64,000 nt of DNA from the NCBI GenBank assembly GCA_040386775.1, contig JAZKEU010000018.1:83694-147693 (forward strand), given 5' to 3'. The notes below the pieces were generated by a model. That model was given only the letters and a program-made list of their open reading frames with translations. It had not been told where the DNA came from and ran no database searches. The position numbers and the translations under genes are program-made. The DNA comes from Bdellovibrionota bacterium (lineage in GTDB: Bacteria; Bdellovibrionota; Bdellovibrionia; Bdellovibrionales; JAEYZS01). Shown in pieces: positions 9,890 to 19,035 of the stretch. Position 1 is the stretch's first letter, and every line of letters starts with the position of its first letter.

Positions 9890-10109
9890 AGACGATAAGA
9901 ACGCCTTTATTCTCTTGTTTATTTACCTTTTCAAACTGCCATTGATAATTGCCCTTCTTCAAGTACTCGGTAACGGCTTTAAAGATCGCTCCTGTACCTT
10001 TTCCAGTCATGACTTTTACTCTAGGCTCTTTAGTTGAGCGGTAAAGAAAGCGATCTAGGGCATCTATTGCTTCATCAACGGCATATCCATGTAAATCCAA
10101 AGTTTTCAT
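9879..10109 (-). CDS. Small Smr-domain protein
   Basis: A 76-residue protein when started at the ATG at 10109. The motif LDLHGYAVDEA at the very start and VMTGKGTGAIFKAV in the middle are the DLHG and G(K/R)G signatures of Smr (small MutS-related) domains, which nick or bind nucleic acids. Smr domains are about 80 residues, so this is a stand-alone domain. The longer reading from 10157 adds 16 residues with no family likeness. Physiological role is unknown. Confidence 0.85.
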   Translation of the reverse strand: MKTLDLHGYAVDEAIDALDRFLYRSTKEPRVKVMTGKGTGAIFKAVTEYLKKGNYQWQFEKVNKQENKGVLIVFTN

Positions 10110-10254
10110 GGTAGGTATATAGCACGTGTCGCATGGCAAAAACCACTGGTTTTTCATTGTAGAACGATAGGGATTTTGGTTTTTTAAGCTTTAAGCGTTC
10201 AAAGCAGCATGAGCCAAAGCACTGTAAGTGTGAGCAAAGCTAATGGAGATTTTT

Positions 10255-11475
10255 ATGTCGGATACACAACAACAAGTAAGTCTTAGAGACTTTGATCTTT
10301 ATAATCCTACAGAAGAGCACAAGATGCTCCGTGAAAGCGTGAAAAGTTTTGTTCAATCTGAGGTTGAACCTCAAGCTCATAAACATGATAGAGACGAACT
10401 TTTTAATCTTCCTCTTTTAAGAAAACTAGGTGAGCTAGGACTTTTGGGAATTACAACTCCAGAAGCTTACGGCGGATCAGGAATGGATGCCCTTGCGGCA
10501 ACGATTGCTCACGAAGAGATCGCAGCTTCGGATCCAGGATTTTGTTTGGCGTATCTTGCGCACGCCATGCTTTGTGTGAACAACATCGCGATGAACGCTA
10601 ATGAAGAGCAAAAGAAAAGATGGTTACCAAAACTTTGTTCGGGCGAGTGGATCGGGGCTATGGCTATGTCAGAACCGGATTACGGAACTGATGTGCTTGG
10701 AATGAAATCAACAGCAGTTCTTAAGGGTGACCACTATATCTTGAACGGCAGAAAAATGTGGATCACCAACGGAACAATCGATGAGAACAAAACTCCATGT
10801 GATATTGTTTTGGTTTACGCAAGAACTGGCGAGGCCAATGGTAGAGCAAAAGTTTCTACATTTATCGTAGAAAAAGGGTTCGAAGGTTTTAGCGTTGGAC
10901 AAAAGATCCAAGACAAAACAGGAATGCGTGGATCCAACACCGCAGAACTTGTCTTTGAAAATTGCAAAATTCCAAAAGCAAATTTGATTGGTAATGAAGG
11001 CGAATCGATGCTTCATATGATGAAGAACCTAGAAATGGAAAGGCTCACTTTGGCCGCGATGAGCTTGGGCATTGCAAGACGTTCTGTTTACGAAATGAAT
11101 AAATACGCTACGCAAAGAATGGCTTTCGGAAAACCATTAAGAAAGCTAGGACAAATCCAAAAGTACATCGGTGATAGTTACGCAGAGTACATGGCTTGTC
11201 GGGCTTACGTTTACGATACGGCTAGAAAATTAGATCCTACCAAGGGTGGAAATAGATTGGATTCTGACGGGGTCAAGCTCACGGCTTCGACTATGGGAAA
11301 AAATGTTGCTGACCGTGCAATGCAAGTGATGGGCGGTTACGGGTACGTGAGTGAATACATCGTGGAAAGACTCTGGAGAGATGCTAAGCTTTTAGAAATC
11401 GGTGGTGGAACCATTGAAGCCCATCAAAAAAATATTACAGTCGATCTAGAAAAATCAGGAGGAGCACTCTTGTGA
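10255..11475 (+). CDS. Acyl-CoA dehydrogenase (isovaleryl-CoA dehydrogenase-like)
   Basis: An FAD enzyme that alpha,beta-desaturates acyl-CoA. Seen over 406 residues: helical N-domain, AMAMSEPDYGTDVLGM and KMWITNG (FAD-binding beta domain), YATQRMAFGKPL, and QVMGGYGYVSEYIVERLWRD. The Glu in LEMERLTLA (about residue 262) corresponds to the catalytic base position of isovaleryl-CoA/long-chain dehydrogenases rather than that of short/medium-chain ones, suggesting a branched-chain substrate. Start at 10255 is supported by GGAG 7-8 nt upstream. The stop overlaps the next start by 4 nt. Confidence 0.92.
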   Translation: MSDTQQQVSLRDFDLYNPTEEHKMLRESVKSFVQSEVEPQAHKHDRDELFNLPLLRKLGELGLLGITTPEAYGGSGMDALAATIAHEEIAASDPGFCLAYLAHAMLCVNNIAMNANEEQKKRWLPKLCSGEWIGAMAMSEPDYGTDVLGMKSTAVLKGDHYILNGRKMWITNGTIDENKTPCDIVLVYARTGEANGRAKVSTFIVEKGFEGFSVGQKIQDKTGMRGSNTAELVFENCKIPKANLIGNEGESMLHMMKNLEMERLTLAAMSLGIARRSVYEMNKYATQRMAFGKPLRKLGQIQKYIGDSYAEYMACRAYVYDTARKLDPTKGGNRLDSDGVKLTASTMGKNVADRAMQVMGGYGYVSEYIVERLWRDAKLLEIGGGTIEAHQKNITVDLEKSGGALL

Positions 11476-12170
11476 TAGAATTATTTGGACTCGCTATCGC
11501 AGAACCGATGACGGTCTTAACAGATTTAATTTTAGCTGCGATGAGTTTCTATTTTGGTCACGTGCTTTACTGGCATGCCAAGTACCATGGAAAAAATAAT
11601 TCTTACGACAAAAGATATTCTCAATTTTGGGGAATTGTTTTTCTTTTCTTAGGCTCTGCATCGTTCTTGGGAGCTGTTGCTCATGGTGTTCCTCATATGT
11701 CTGGAGAATACCCAGTGCTTCGTGGAGCATGGCCATTCACGGTAATGTGTATGGGAATGGTGAGCTTCTATTTGCTTCTCACGATTGCCATGGAATACTT
11801 CCCACGCAGAAGAAATATAATATTTATTCTCGCCTACATTAAAGTGCTGGCATTTTTAGTATTGATGTTTGGCTATCCGAAAAAATACTTCGGTGAATTT
11901 CAAAACGTGAGTTTTAATCTAGTAATTCTAGATTATGCGCCGATAATGATACTTCTCTTGGCTTTGAACATTAAAGATATAATTCAGAAAAAGAGTCCTG
12001 CGGCTAAAAAGATGGTTATGGGTATTGTAGTTTCTATTTTAGGAACTGCGGTTCAGATTTCAGGATTTACAATTCATCAGCATTTGAATCACAATGATAT
12101 TTATCATTTGATTCAAATGGTAGCGATCACGCTAATGTTTAAGGCTGTAACACTTAAAAAGCTCGTTTAA
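11472..12170 (+). CDS. Polytopic membrane protein, unknown (about seven helices)
   Basis: 232 residues from a GTG that overlaps the dehydrogenase stop (GTGA), so it is translationally coupled. About seven hydrophobic segments alternate with short loops. Polar residues occur in membrane (FYFGHVLYWHAKYHG, AVAHGVPHMSG, GFTIHQHLNHNDIYH); several histidines could bind a metal, as in ceramidase- or hemolysin III-like seven-helix proteins. That relation is only a guess. Coupling to an acyl-CoA dehydrogenase suggests a lipid-related role. Confidence 0.75.
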   Translation: MIELFGLAIAEPMTVLTDLILAAMSFYFGHVLYWHAKYHGKNNSYDKRYSQFWGIVFLFLGSASFLGAVAHGVPHMSGEYPVLRGAWPFTVMCMGMVSFYLLLTIAMEYFPRRRNIIFILAYIKVLAFLVLMFGYPKKYFGEFQNVSFNLVILDYAPIMILLLALNIKDIIQKKSPAAKKMVMGIVVSILGTAVQISGFTIHQHLNHNDIYHLIQMVAITLMFKAVTLKKLV

Positions 12171-12285
12171 TCTGCTTTTAGGTCTAAAGATTAAATAAAA
12201 TTTATGAGTGACCATCTGAGTCGTACTTTTGCAATTGCATTGTGCAGTCAACTTTGAGAACACCTCTATAGGTGAGGGGTTCCAA

Positions 12286-14259
12286 ATGATTCATTTAAAA
12301 TCTACTTATGCATTTATATTCTTATTGGGGTTAGTGCCTCAAATTTCGTATGCTCAACTTCAATTTGATTTTAAATCCGATCAAAAAATGCATCTGGATC
12401 CACATCAAGAGGTAACTCTAAAAAAATCAGAAAAACCAACTTCACTCAAGAGAGCCGCTCGAATTTTTACTAGGAAAACAGAAGATAAGCAGATTTCTGC
12501 CCAACTTAGTTCTACTCTTAAAAACTTGAGTGAGTTAGGACAGCAGCAAGCAGTTTCATGTTCAGATAAAAAATCCTTTGATTATGCTCTAGGTTTAACA
12601 GTCCTTGGTCGCTATCAGGATTGCCGAAGTTATGCAGAAAAGTGCATGCAAGAATCCGAAATTGAAAACGCAGTCCTCCTGCAGGTTCAAGGAGCGCGTT
12701 GCTCTTTGCTGGATTATCAGTTTTCAAAGGCCAATGATTTCTTTTTATTCAATAAAAATGGTAAAATAGATGATTTGAATTTTAAAATTTTTCTCCATGC
12801 ATCTATGGCTCTAGAAACGGAGTACTCAGATCAATTTGATCAAATTATTAGTAATTTAAAAGATTTTTCTGATGCAGATAAAAAAACTGCAAAGGCCATG
12901 TTGGAGTTTTTTGTTATTGGCACGCCAAAATCTGATACTAAGGCTGCGGTTTATAGTTTTATGGACCGGTATGCAGTTAGTTCTTCAGGGTTTCTGCAGC
13001 AATATTTTAAAAGTTTAAGGGTAGCTCTATTAGCAAAAGATTCATTGCATGAAAAAGCATATAGTCACTTGGTGGAAGAAGTTCAAGGTTTAGAGAATCC
13101 TCTCGACTGGTGGGATTTGGCTTACAATATTACCTATCGACTTTCTACGGGTGGAAATTTCAACTTAGCAAGGGAAGTTTATCTTGCGTTTTATCCTTAC
13201 TCACATTCGAGAAGTTTAAAACTTCCTCTGGAACAGAATACATATACATATACAGAAATTTCAGAATCGGCTTGTGCAAAAAACATGTTGAGTGGATCTT
13301 TAAAAGACGATTTTAATACTAAAATCCAAAATTGGAAAAATGGAACGAGTGATTTAAAAAATTTAATTGCAGATCTTGAAAATGATGCAAATTTAAACTC
13401 CTTATCAGACGCTCAAAGTACTTTGGGGGGATTATATTCAGTGCTGGGAGATGAAAAGAAAGCTCGAGATGCATTTTGGAGAGCCCATCAGTTGTGCCCA
13501 TTCAATAACCGATCTCACTGGGGCCTTACTTTGCTTGAAAGACAATTAAAATATAAATCTTACGCTGATTTTGAAAAAAATGAACAAAGAGTTATTGATG
13601 TTATTTCTAAAATCAATTTTCCAGACTCTATTTATAGATTTATCCCAAATTTGAAATCATTTCCTCAAACATCAATAGAAAGAGTTAAATACGGTATGCG
13701 CATTTGGGCAGACTACGTAGATTATTTTTTAAAAGCGAGTATGAAGGCTTACATTAAACTTCCTTTTGAAAAACTAAGTGAGGTTGCTTCGTTTGAACAT
13801 TTAAAGGATGTGAGAATCGGTCCTCCACTTAACCCAAATCACAAATATGACAATAGATTATGGGATGATGTTCGAGGAAGTGGCGGAAAATTTGTAGCGG
13901 CAGACCATGATGAAGTCTTTATGGGAGTGCATGGTGATTATAATTTATTAGGTCATGAGATGGCCCATCAATTTCACACCTACGTGTTAGGATATCATCC
14001 TGCAATTGGTGCTTGCATTAAAAAATTGTACAGTGCCGCTTTAGAGAGAAATATATTTGCGGATTCATACGCGAAATCAAATGACCGAGAATATTTTGCT
14101 CAAGGCGTGACCTACTATCTCATTCCGGCAGATATGCCTAGCAGATATGGTCTCAATCAGAGTTGGGCGATCGAAAATGATCCACATTTGCATCAACTTG
14201 TTTTATCAATAGACAATGCAAAAGGGGATTTTTCGAAAATCAAGTGTCCTATTTTATAG
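12286..14259 (+). CDS. Secreted TPR protein with a C-terminal HExxH metallopeptidase-like domain
   Basis: 657 residues from ATG 12286, chosen because GTGAGGGG precedes it and a signal peptide follows (FIFLLGLVPQISYAQ). The middle is helical and holds at least one tetratricopeptide-like repeat (LGGLYSVLGDEKKARDAFWR). Near the C-terminus LLGHEMAHQFHTY (His557, Glu558, His561) is an HExxH zinc motif. About 40 residues on, NDREYFAQGVTYY supplies a likely third ligand Glu (about 602). This two-part layout resembles lethal-factor-like gluzincins. Likely a secreted or periplasmic peptidase; substrate unknown. Isolated gene. Confidence 0.72.
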   Translation: MIHLKSTYAFIFLLGLVPQISYAQLQFDFKSDQKMHLDPHQEVTLKKSEKPTSLKRAARIFTRKTEDKQISAQLSSTLKNLSELGQQQAVSCSDKKSFDYALGLTVLGRYQDCRSYAEKCMQESEIENAVLLQVQGARCSLLDYQFSKANDFFLFNKNGKIDDLNFKIFLHASMALETEYSDQFDQIISNLKDFSDADKKTAKAMLEFFVIGTPKSDTKAAVYSFMDRYAVSSSGFLQQYFKSLRVALLAKDSLHEKAYSHLVEEVQGLENPLDWWDLAYNITYRLSTGGNFNLAREVYLAFYPYSHSRSLKLPLEQNTYTYTEISESACAKNMLSGSLKDDFNTKIQNWKNGTSDLKNLIADLENDANLNSLSDAQSTLGGLYSVLGDEKKARDAFWRAHQLCPFNNRSHWGLTLLERQLKYKSYADFEKNEQRVIDVISKINFPDSIYRFIPNLKSFPQTSIERVKYGMRIWADYVDYFLKASMKAYIKLPFEKLSEVASFEHLKDVRIGPPLNPNHKYDNRLWDDVRGSGGKFVAADHDEVFMGVHGDYNLLGHEMAHQFHTYVLGYHPAIGACIKKLYSAALERNIFADSYAKSNDREYFAQGVTYYLIPADMPSRYGLNQSWAIENDPHLHQLVLSIDNAKGDFSKIKCPIL

Positions 14260-14302
14260 TAGTTTAGAATACTTTGAATGAGTTAGCAAAAGTTCATGAT
14301 GT

Positions 14303-14662
14303 TTAGTGTAGATACTTGTGCTCAATAATATTATTGATCTTTTCATCGCGATCTTCTACGCCGCCAGTGAAGGCTTGAAGGACTGAGAGCTGAGATCTCA
14401 GATTTTCTTTAGCCGCTTGAATTGCCTTATAGACATCCAAGTGCTCACTTTCAACAACTAGATTTCCAGCTTCGGTTTCTAGTTGAATCATGACTTTCTT
14501 TTTTTGAGCTTTTTTTGTTTTTTTAATTATTGCGGGGTCTTCCACAATTATGGAAACATTGGAGTTCTGAGGCAAGAGTCCTTCAAGATCCGTAAGCTGC
14601 TGATAAATGAACGCGCGGATTTCTGGAGAAGTATTTTCTTGGGAGTTGAATGTGTGTTTCAT
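14303..14662 (-). CDS. hpf: Ribosome hibernation promoting factor / sigma-54 modulation family protein
   Basis: 119 residues from ATG 14662, fixed by GGAGGT just upstream. Sequence pattern: opening strand, helix TSPEIRAFIYQQLTDLEGLL, strand SNVSIIVEDP, a basic linker KKTKKAQKKK, strand VMIQLETEAGNLVVESE, and helix DVYKAIQAAKENLRSQL. That is the beta-alpha-beta-beta-beta-alpha fold of short HPF/YfiA proteins, which bind the 30S decoding centre and dimerise or silence ribosomes in stationary phase. The long 161-residue reading is not needed. Confidence 0.8.
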   Translation of the reverse strand: MKHTFNSQENTSPEIRAFIYQQLTDLEGLLPQNSNVSIIVEDPAIIKKTKKAQKKKVMIQLETEAGNLVVESEHLDVYKAIQAAKENLRSQLSVLQAFTGGVEDRDEKINNIIEHKYLH

Positions 14663-14802
14663 AATGTAGTGACCTCCGGAGTGGTTAAAAACAGTTAGTC
14701 TGTCTTCAACAATTTGGACCCGACATCGATAATTTGAGCCTAAAGTATAGAAAGTCAATACCCAACCCCTAAGCCAATGAAATAACAAGTTATTTAAACA
14801 TT

Positions 14803-14891
14803 CCCCAAAAGGTACCCCCTAGTTTTCCGTACTGATAGTGCGTCAAAATAACGCAGTTGCGGTACGGAAAACTAGGGGGTACCTTTTGGGG
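14803..14891. repeat. Perfect 30-bp inverted repeat with 29-bp spacer (repeat family copy A)
   Basis: Left arm 14803-14832 starts CCCCAAAAGGTACCCC. Right arm 14862-14891 is its exact reverse complement, ending TACCTTTTGGGG. The spacer holds a smaller stem TGCG/CGCA (14839-14842 with 14852-14855) and the string TAACGCAGTTGCG shared with the other copies. It lies between the divergent hpf and TrmB-like genes and its right arm touches the ATG at 14892. Confidence 0.95.
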
Positions 14892-15470
14892 ATGAGAGTG
14901 TTTGATAAAAGTAATATTCCGAAGCCGGTGATGCAGGTTGATTTGCCGACGAATTTTAGCAATCTAGATATTGAGATTGGCTGCGGCGTTGGCTTTCATC
15001 CAATTGATTATGCGAAAAATAACCCCGAAAGACTTCTGGTTGCGATCGAAAAAACTTCAGAGAAATTTGCTAAGTTTTTGGGAAGGCTGGAAAAACATCC
15101 GCAAATCAAAAATGTAGTTCCAGTTCATACTAATGCCATTTGGTGGGTTGCACACTACGTAAAGCCTCAAAGTGTGGATCGTTATTTCATTCTGTATCCA
15201 AACCCTTATCCAAAAGATCCGCAAAAAAGATTTTTCGAAATGCCTTTTATGACTTATTTGGTGGAGACATTAAAGCCTGGTGGAATAATTACTCTCGCTA
15301 CAAATGAAAAATATTATTTTGATGAGTCCTTAGAAAATGCTCAAAAAATATTCGGTTTGAAAGTAATTGAAAATAGAATCGTCGAAAAATCTGAAAAGCC
15401 CCGTACTCACTTTGAAAAAAAATATTTAGAGCGCGGTGAAACTTGTTACAATTTAGTTTTAAAAAAATGA
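14892..15470 (+). CDS. TrmB-like SAM-dependent tRNA (guanine-N7) methyltransferase
   Basis: 192 residues from ATG 14892. Seen: DIEIGCGVGFHPIDYA (SAM-binding motif I), LVAIEKTSEKFAKF, then YILYPNPYPKDPQKRF-like residues with a Pro-rich segment typical of TrmB (compare FPDPWPKKRH), LKPGGIITLATNE, and RTHFEKKYLERGE near the end, matching the TrmB T-x-FE motif. It would form m7G46 in tRNA. It is shorter than E. coli TrmB and may be a TrmB-like paralogue. Start is uncertain: a GTG at 14838 would translate through the repeat, and GGGG directly abuts ATG 14892. Confidence 0.72.
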   Translation: MRVFDKSNIPKPVMQVDLPTNFSNLDIEIGCGVGFHPIDYAKNNPERLLVAIEKTSEKFAKFLGRLEKHPQIKNVVPVHTNAIWWVAHYVKPQSVDRYFILYPNPYPKDPQKRFFEMPFMTYLVETLKPGGIITLATNEKYYFDESLENAQKIFGLKVIENRIVEKSEKPRTHFEKKYLERGETCYNLVLKK

Positions 15471-15508
15471 CGAAAAGCTGAGGTAGAAAGCGGAGCCTCT
15501 TTTTCGTT

Positions 15509-16309
15509 TCATATTATTTTAAAAAAATCAAAAGAATATCCGTACATACATTCTGGCTTTGATTTTGATATTTTATCTACAGATTGCTTATTCATTTCTA
15601 ATATTAAATTTTTAATAATACGAACATCTTCACGCGATAAAGTGACCAATGAAGAATAATGTAAGTCACTTTTTTCTCTTTTTCTTATGGATTCGATTGC
15701 AAGAATTTTAAAATTAGTATGATGAGTGGTAATGAATGGCGAGTCTTTTGGAAGATGTATGACAATGTCATTTTTCACATAGAATTGGTCTCTTACAGAT
15801 TCAACCAAACCAAAATCTTGAAGTTTTTTGCATATAGATGAAATTAATTCGGTATCTTGTTTGAGTGCATCTGCGAGAGACTGAATAGACATAGGTTTAA
15901 TCGTTAGCATCATATGAACTATTTGGTAGTAAATATTTGAATAGTACTCAGAGCTAAACTCAGTGGCAGAGTTTACTTTTGCCGAAACAGACTTCTCAAC
16001 ACTCACTTCTTTCTGTAAAATTTTTTCAATTTGCTTCAAAAAATAATTTCTCAACTCATTTGTACCAGCTCTAGAGTATGACACTATCAATATGAAATAA
16101 TTCGAAGCCTCTTCACTGTGTCTAAAAAAAGCATTAGCTCTTTGAGCTTGCTCTAAACTTAAATGAGCTTTGCCACTAATAACATGAGAGATAAAGCCAG
16201 GCTGGCATTCTATCGCAGCTGCCAGGGCAGATTTAGATCCACTCTTGGCTCCAAGCTCATTCAATTTTTCGATAATATATAAACGATAGTCCGTATACTT
16301 GAAAACCAT
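15509..16309 (-). CDS. TIGR02147/DUF4423 family transcriptional regulator (locus 1)
   Basis: 266 residues. N-terminus: YTDYRLYIIEKLNELG, then a Xre-like helix-turn-helix (KSALAAAIECQPGFISHVIS, about 24-44). Centre: YYSNIYYQIVHMMLTIKPMS and a second winged-helix-like part (IQSLADALKQDTELISSICK). C-terminus: TLSREDVRIIKNLILEM. This matches the TIGR02147 layout frequent in Bdellovibrionota and Fibrobacter. It is divergent from the lipoprotein gene at 16404 and its start lies in an inverted repeat, suggesting autoregulation. Confidence 0.85.
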   Translation of the reverse strand: MVFKYTDYRLYIIEKLNELGAKSGSKSALAAAIECQPGFISHVISGKAHLSLEQAQRANAFFRHSEEASNYFILIVSYSRAGTNELRNYFLKQIEKILQKEVSVEKSVSAKVNSATEFSSEYYSNIYYQIVHMMLTIKPMSIQSLADALKQDTELISSICKKLQDFGLVESVRDQFYVKNDIVIHLPKDSPFITTHHTNFKILAIESIRKREKSDLHYSSLVTLSREDVRIIKNLILEMNKQSVDKISKSKPECMYGYSFDFFKII

Positions 16310-16352
16310 ATTTTAATATTACTAAAATATGGTTTTATTTTTTACTAAAATA
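16306..16352. promoter_or_regulatory. Operator-like inverted and direct repeats in the divergent regulator/lipoprotein region
   Basis: CCATATTTTA (16306-16315) and TAAAATATGG (16323-16332) form a perfect 10-bp inverted repeat with a 7-nt spacer covering the regulator's start codon. TACTAAAATA occurs twice (16320-16329 and 16343-16352), 23 bp apart, on one face of the helix. Placement suggests a binding site for the adjacent regulator. No protein binding is shown by sequence. Confidence 0.5.
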
Positions 16353-16403
16353 AAATTGTAAATGCGCTGCATTATCAATATAAGAATCGCTGTGGAGGCA
16401 TTT

Positions 16404-17735
16404 ATGGGAGCTAGGCACTTTATCATTCTGACAGTTAGTTTAAGCGTAGCATTATGTACTGGGTGCGTTAAAGCGCGAAATACGAATAGTGGAAATGCAC
16501 CAACGAGTGGAAGTATTACTGGTGGCGGAGGATTTGCTGCTACTAATTCTGCAAAAATATTAATAGACGTTGTTCATGAATTAGTTGGTGAAATTGAAAT
16601 TGCATCCGATAGGTCTTTTTCGTCTTTGCCGTTAAAATGGGACAAACTAAAACTTATATCTGTGATTTCCAATATCGAATTAAAATATGATTTGACTAAA
16701 TACAGAGAAGGAAAAGAACTCTTATTTGATTATGATCAAAAAACAAATAAAATTTTTGCCTTGAGAAGTTATTTTTTAGCTTACGCAAGTGAGTCATATG
16801 AGTCGGTAAGTTATTCTACTAAAAAAGACCTAAAAATAAAAATTCTGCATGAGGTTGCTCACCTTATGTACATGGGTGAGTCAGAGGCTAAAAACTTTGC
16901 TATGAGTATATACTCCTCTATGCAGAATGAATTCATTGCCTGCTGGGATCAATCTGATGTCTTAAATATTAATCTTAATTCCTATAACTATGGATTCTTG
17001 TTCCCTGTAATTGGTGGATATGGGATTATCTGTGGACCCTTTAATCAATGTGATATCGATCATCTCGCAATGGATGATTCGTATTATTCTAAATATGCAG
17101 CCTTATTTGGTTTTGATAATAGCATAGCTCCGCTCATGAAAGTCATAACTAAAAATGAATATGGCTTTTCAGATAAAAAAATTCAACTTCCGGATAATAC
17201 GAATAAAATTTATAATTCAGTCGCACGGCTTATAAAAAAGAATGGGTCAGAAAAAAATATTCTATGCACATATTTTAACAGAAAAGATAAAAAGAAATTT
17301 TTTAAAGAAGAAAAACGCGTATTTTTGTCTGAAATAAAATCTCTACCTGTAGCGACTTTTCTAAATCTGACTGAAAAGTGTGAAGCGGCATTATCTAAAA
17401 AATTCACTCCTGAGATGATGAGTTCTGAAAACAAGACGGGTAATATAACCTGTCAGAAAGACCCAACGGATAAGTCGATATTTGAATGCACTTATCGACC
17501 AACATTTAGTCTATATGCCAAATCAAAAAACATGATGTTGGATAGCCAAATACCTGACATTATTTTTGAATCAGATAGCTTTTTTATTAACGAACTATCA
17601 AATATTAAATTGTTACAAAGAAAGCCTCTGTATAGCGACTTAAAACTTATTTCTTATGTAAGTGAAGAGACCTTGCAGGCAGATACACAAGCCTATGCAG
17701 ACTGTATTCTAAACGAATTTAAAATGAAAAATTGA
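16404..17735 (+). CDS. Lipoprotein with HEVAH metal-binding-like motif, partner of TIGR02147 locus 1
   Basis: 443 residues from ATG 16404, with GGAGG 7 nt before it. Signal sequence FIILTVSLSVALCTGC ends in a lipobox (LCTGC), then a Gly/Ser-rich tract (GSITGGGGFAA). At residues 149-159 lies LHEVAHLMYMGESEA: an HExxH pair plus a nearby Glu, as in a zinc peptidase, though no full family match is recognised. The rest is Lys/Asn/Tyr rich with scattered cysteines. An equivalent HE motif in a secreted protein sits beside the other two TIGR02147 genes. Probably an outer-membrane or periplasm-anchored protein. Confidence 0.75.
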   Translation: MGARHFIILTVSLSVALCTGCVKARNTNSGNAPTSGSITGGGGFAATNSAKILIDVVHELVGEIEIASDRSFSSLPLKWDKLKLISVISNIELKYDLTKYREGKELLFDYDQKTNKIFALRSYFLAYASESYESVSYSTKKDLKIKILHEVAHLMYMGESEAKNFAMSIYSSMQNEFIACWDQSDVLNINLNSYNYGFLFPVIGGYGIICGPFNQCDIDHLAMDDSYYSKYAALFGFDNSIAPLMKVITKNEYGFSDKKIQLPDNTNKIYNSVARLIKKNGSEKNILCTYFNRKDKKKFFKEEKRVFLSEIKSLPVATFLNLTEKCEAALSKKFTPEMMSSENKTGNITCQKDPTDKSIFECTYRPTFSLYAKSKNMMLDSQIPDIIFESDSFFINELSNIKLLQRKPLYSDLKLISYVSEETLQADTQAYADCILNEFKMKN

Positions 17736-17855
17736 ATACTAAGTAACCACAAATAAAGGAGGTTTTATTTTAAAGATAGAAAATTGAAACGGTAAATTAA
17801 ACGAATTAAGTAAATTAACTAAAATAAATATAACGAATTTAATAAAGGATTACAA

Positions 17856-18254
17856 ATGAAAAAAATAATATATGGATTTACTGCGCTTTTAACCTTAACG
17901 GGCCCGAACGTTTTTGCAAAGGAAACTTCATTTTCTGAAGGAACCTATGCTTCTTCAGACACACTCTGTGAGCTTCAAATTAGCCATTTGAGTTCAGATT
18001 TGGGACTAGTTTCGCCATCATCAGACTGTGATGAAATTGGAATTAAGGGAGAGACTCACTATCCTCTTAATATATCAAAAAATTCCAGTGGCCACTCATC
18101 TAAGCGTGATGGAATTGAAAAAAGAATTAGATATGAACTTCTCTCTGGAGATCAAATCTTGGTTACATCAACTGTAGTGAAATTAAAGACAGAAGAGGCG
18201 CCAGAAAAAGTTCTTCAGTTTTGGAGAAAAGTTTTTGTAAAAAGAGTTCTATAG
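17856..18254 (+). CDS. Small secreted protein, unknown
   Basis: 132 residues, signal peptide MKKIIYGFTALLTLTG ending NVFAKE; mature protein about 112 residues with two cysteines (TLCELQ, SDCDE) that could form one disulfide. Mature region looks like a small beta-rich domain (RYELLSGDQILVTSTVVKLK). RBS AAGGAT precedes the ATG. It follows the lipoprotein gene by 120 nt, an AT-rich gap holding a perfect but unused AAAGGAGGT at 17755-17763. No family recognised. Confidence 0.65.
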   Translation: MKKIIYGFTALLTLTGPNVFAKETSFSEGTYASSDTLCELQISHLSSDLGLVSPSSDCDEIGIKGETHYPLNISKNSSGHSSKRDGIEKRIRYELLSGDQILVTSTVVKLKTEEAPEKVLQFWRKVFVKRVL

Positions 18255-18425
18255 AGGAAATTTGACAGCGATAAGATATTGAGCTGTCGATCTTTTTCTC
18301 AAATAAACTATTTTTTTTGAATAAAAAATAACTGTTGTGAAACAGCAATGGTTTCTATTGGCTATTTTTAGATTTTTAAACACAATTTGCCAAATGGTTT
18401 GGCAAAAAACATATGGGGAGTATGT

Positions 18426-19022
18426 ATGTTAAAGTTTTTTTGTATTCTAATGTTATTGGTATCCACTTCAGCTTCAGCCGCAAATGCAGTTGATAAATTG
18501 ACGTGTAAGGCAGAGATTTTGAATCTTGCGAACGAGGTTATCGCGGAATCAGAAGCGTACATGAATTTTGAACGTGGAGAGATGCAAGGATTTAATGATT
18601 TCGAAAGTTATCCATTTCCAAAGGATATTCTTGCAACGGGCGCATTGATGTTCGAACAAGGTTTAGCCGTTCAAGCTAAGCTGGGAAATTACGACGTGAA
18701 GGTCGCACTATATCCATATTTTTCTTTTGCGCAAAAGCGTGAGGCGCTTGATAATGTGGTGGTCCATGCGTCAACTCGTCTGTTTACAGAAGTTTGTCCT
18801 ACAGGTGGAAATAAGGATAGCTGTGTATTATGGGGACAGGCATATGCAGTGACTCAAGATCCTTTTGATTCTGGTATATATAAGCCAACAACTTTATCAA
18901 ATGAGGGAGTTCCTGTGCTAGATCCTTCTTCACTCAATAGAGAAGGAAGAGTGATGCTGAAAGACCTTTCCGTGCTGGCAACAACTAGGTTCGCTTGTAA
19001 GCAAAAAAATGGAAATCTTTAA
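18426..19022 (+). CDS. Secreted protein, unknown
   Basis: 198 residues from ATG 18426, chosen because GGGGAG precedes it and a signal peptide follows (FCILMLLVSTSASAANA). Mature part has four cysteines (LTCKAE, EVCPTG, DSCVLW, FACKQK). The beta-rich stretches look like a small extracellular domain. A strong terminator follows, so it ends its transcription unit. Family unknown. Confidence 0.7.
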   Translation: MLKFFCILMLLVSTSASAANAVDKLTCKAEILNLANEVIAESEAYMNFERGEMQGFNDFESYPFPKDILATGALMFEQGLAVQAKLGNYDVKVALYPYFSFAQKREALDNVVVHASTRLFTEVCPTGGNKDSCVLWGQAYAVTQDPFDSGIYKPTTLSNEGVPVLDPSSLNREGRVMLKDLSVLATTRFACKQKNGNL

Positions 19023-19035
19023 CATCTGAGTAGTG

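Noticed and set aside
14663..14788. Longer start for the hibernation factor
   Set aside because: ATG 14662 has GGAGGT; extra residues do not resemble the family.
17755..17763. Perfect AAAGGAGGT ribosome site
   Set aside because: No start codon with a usable frame follows within range; next gene has its own site.
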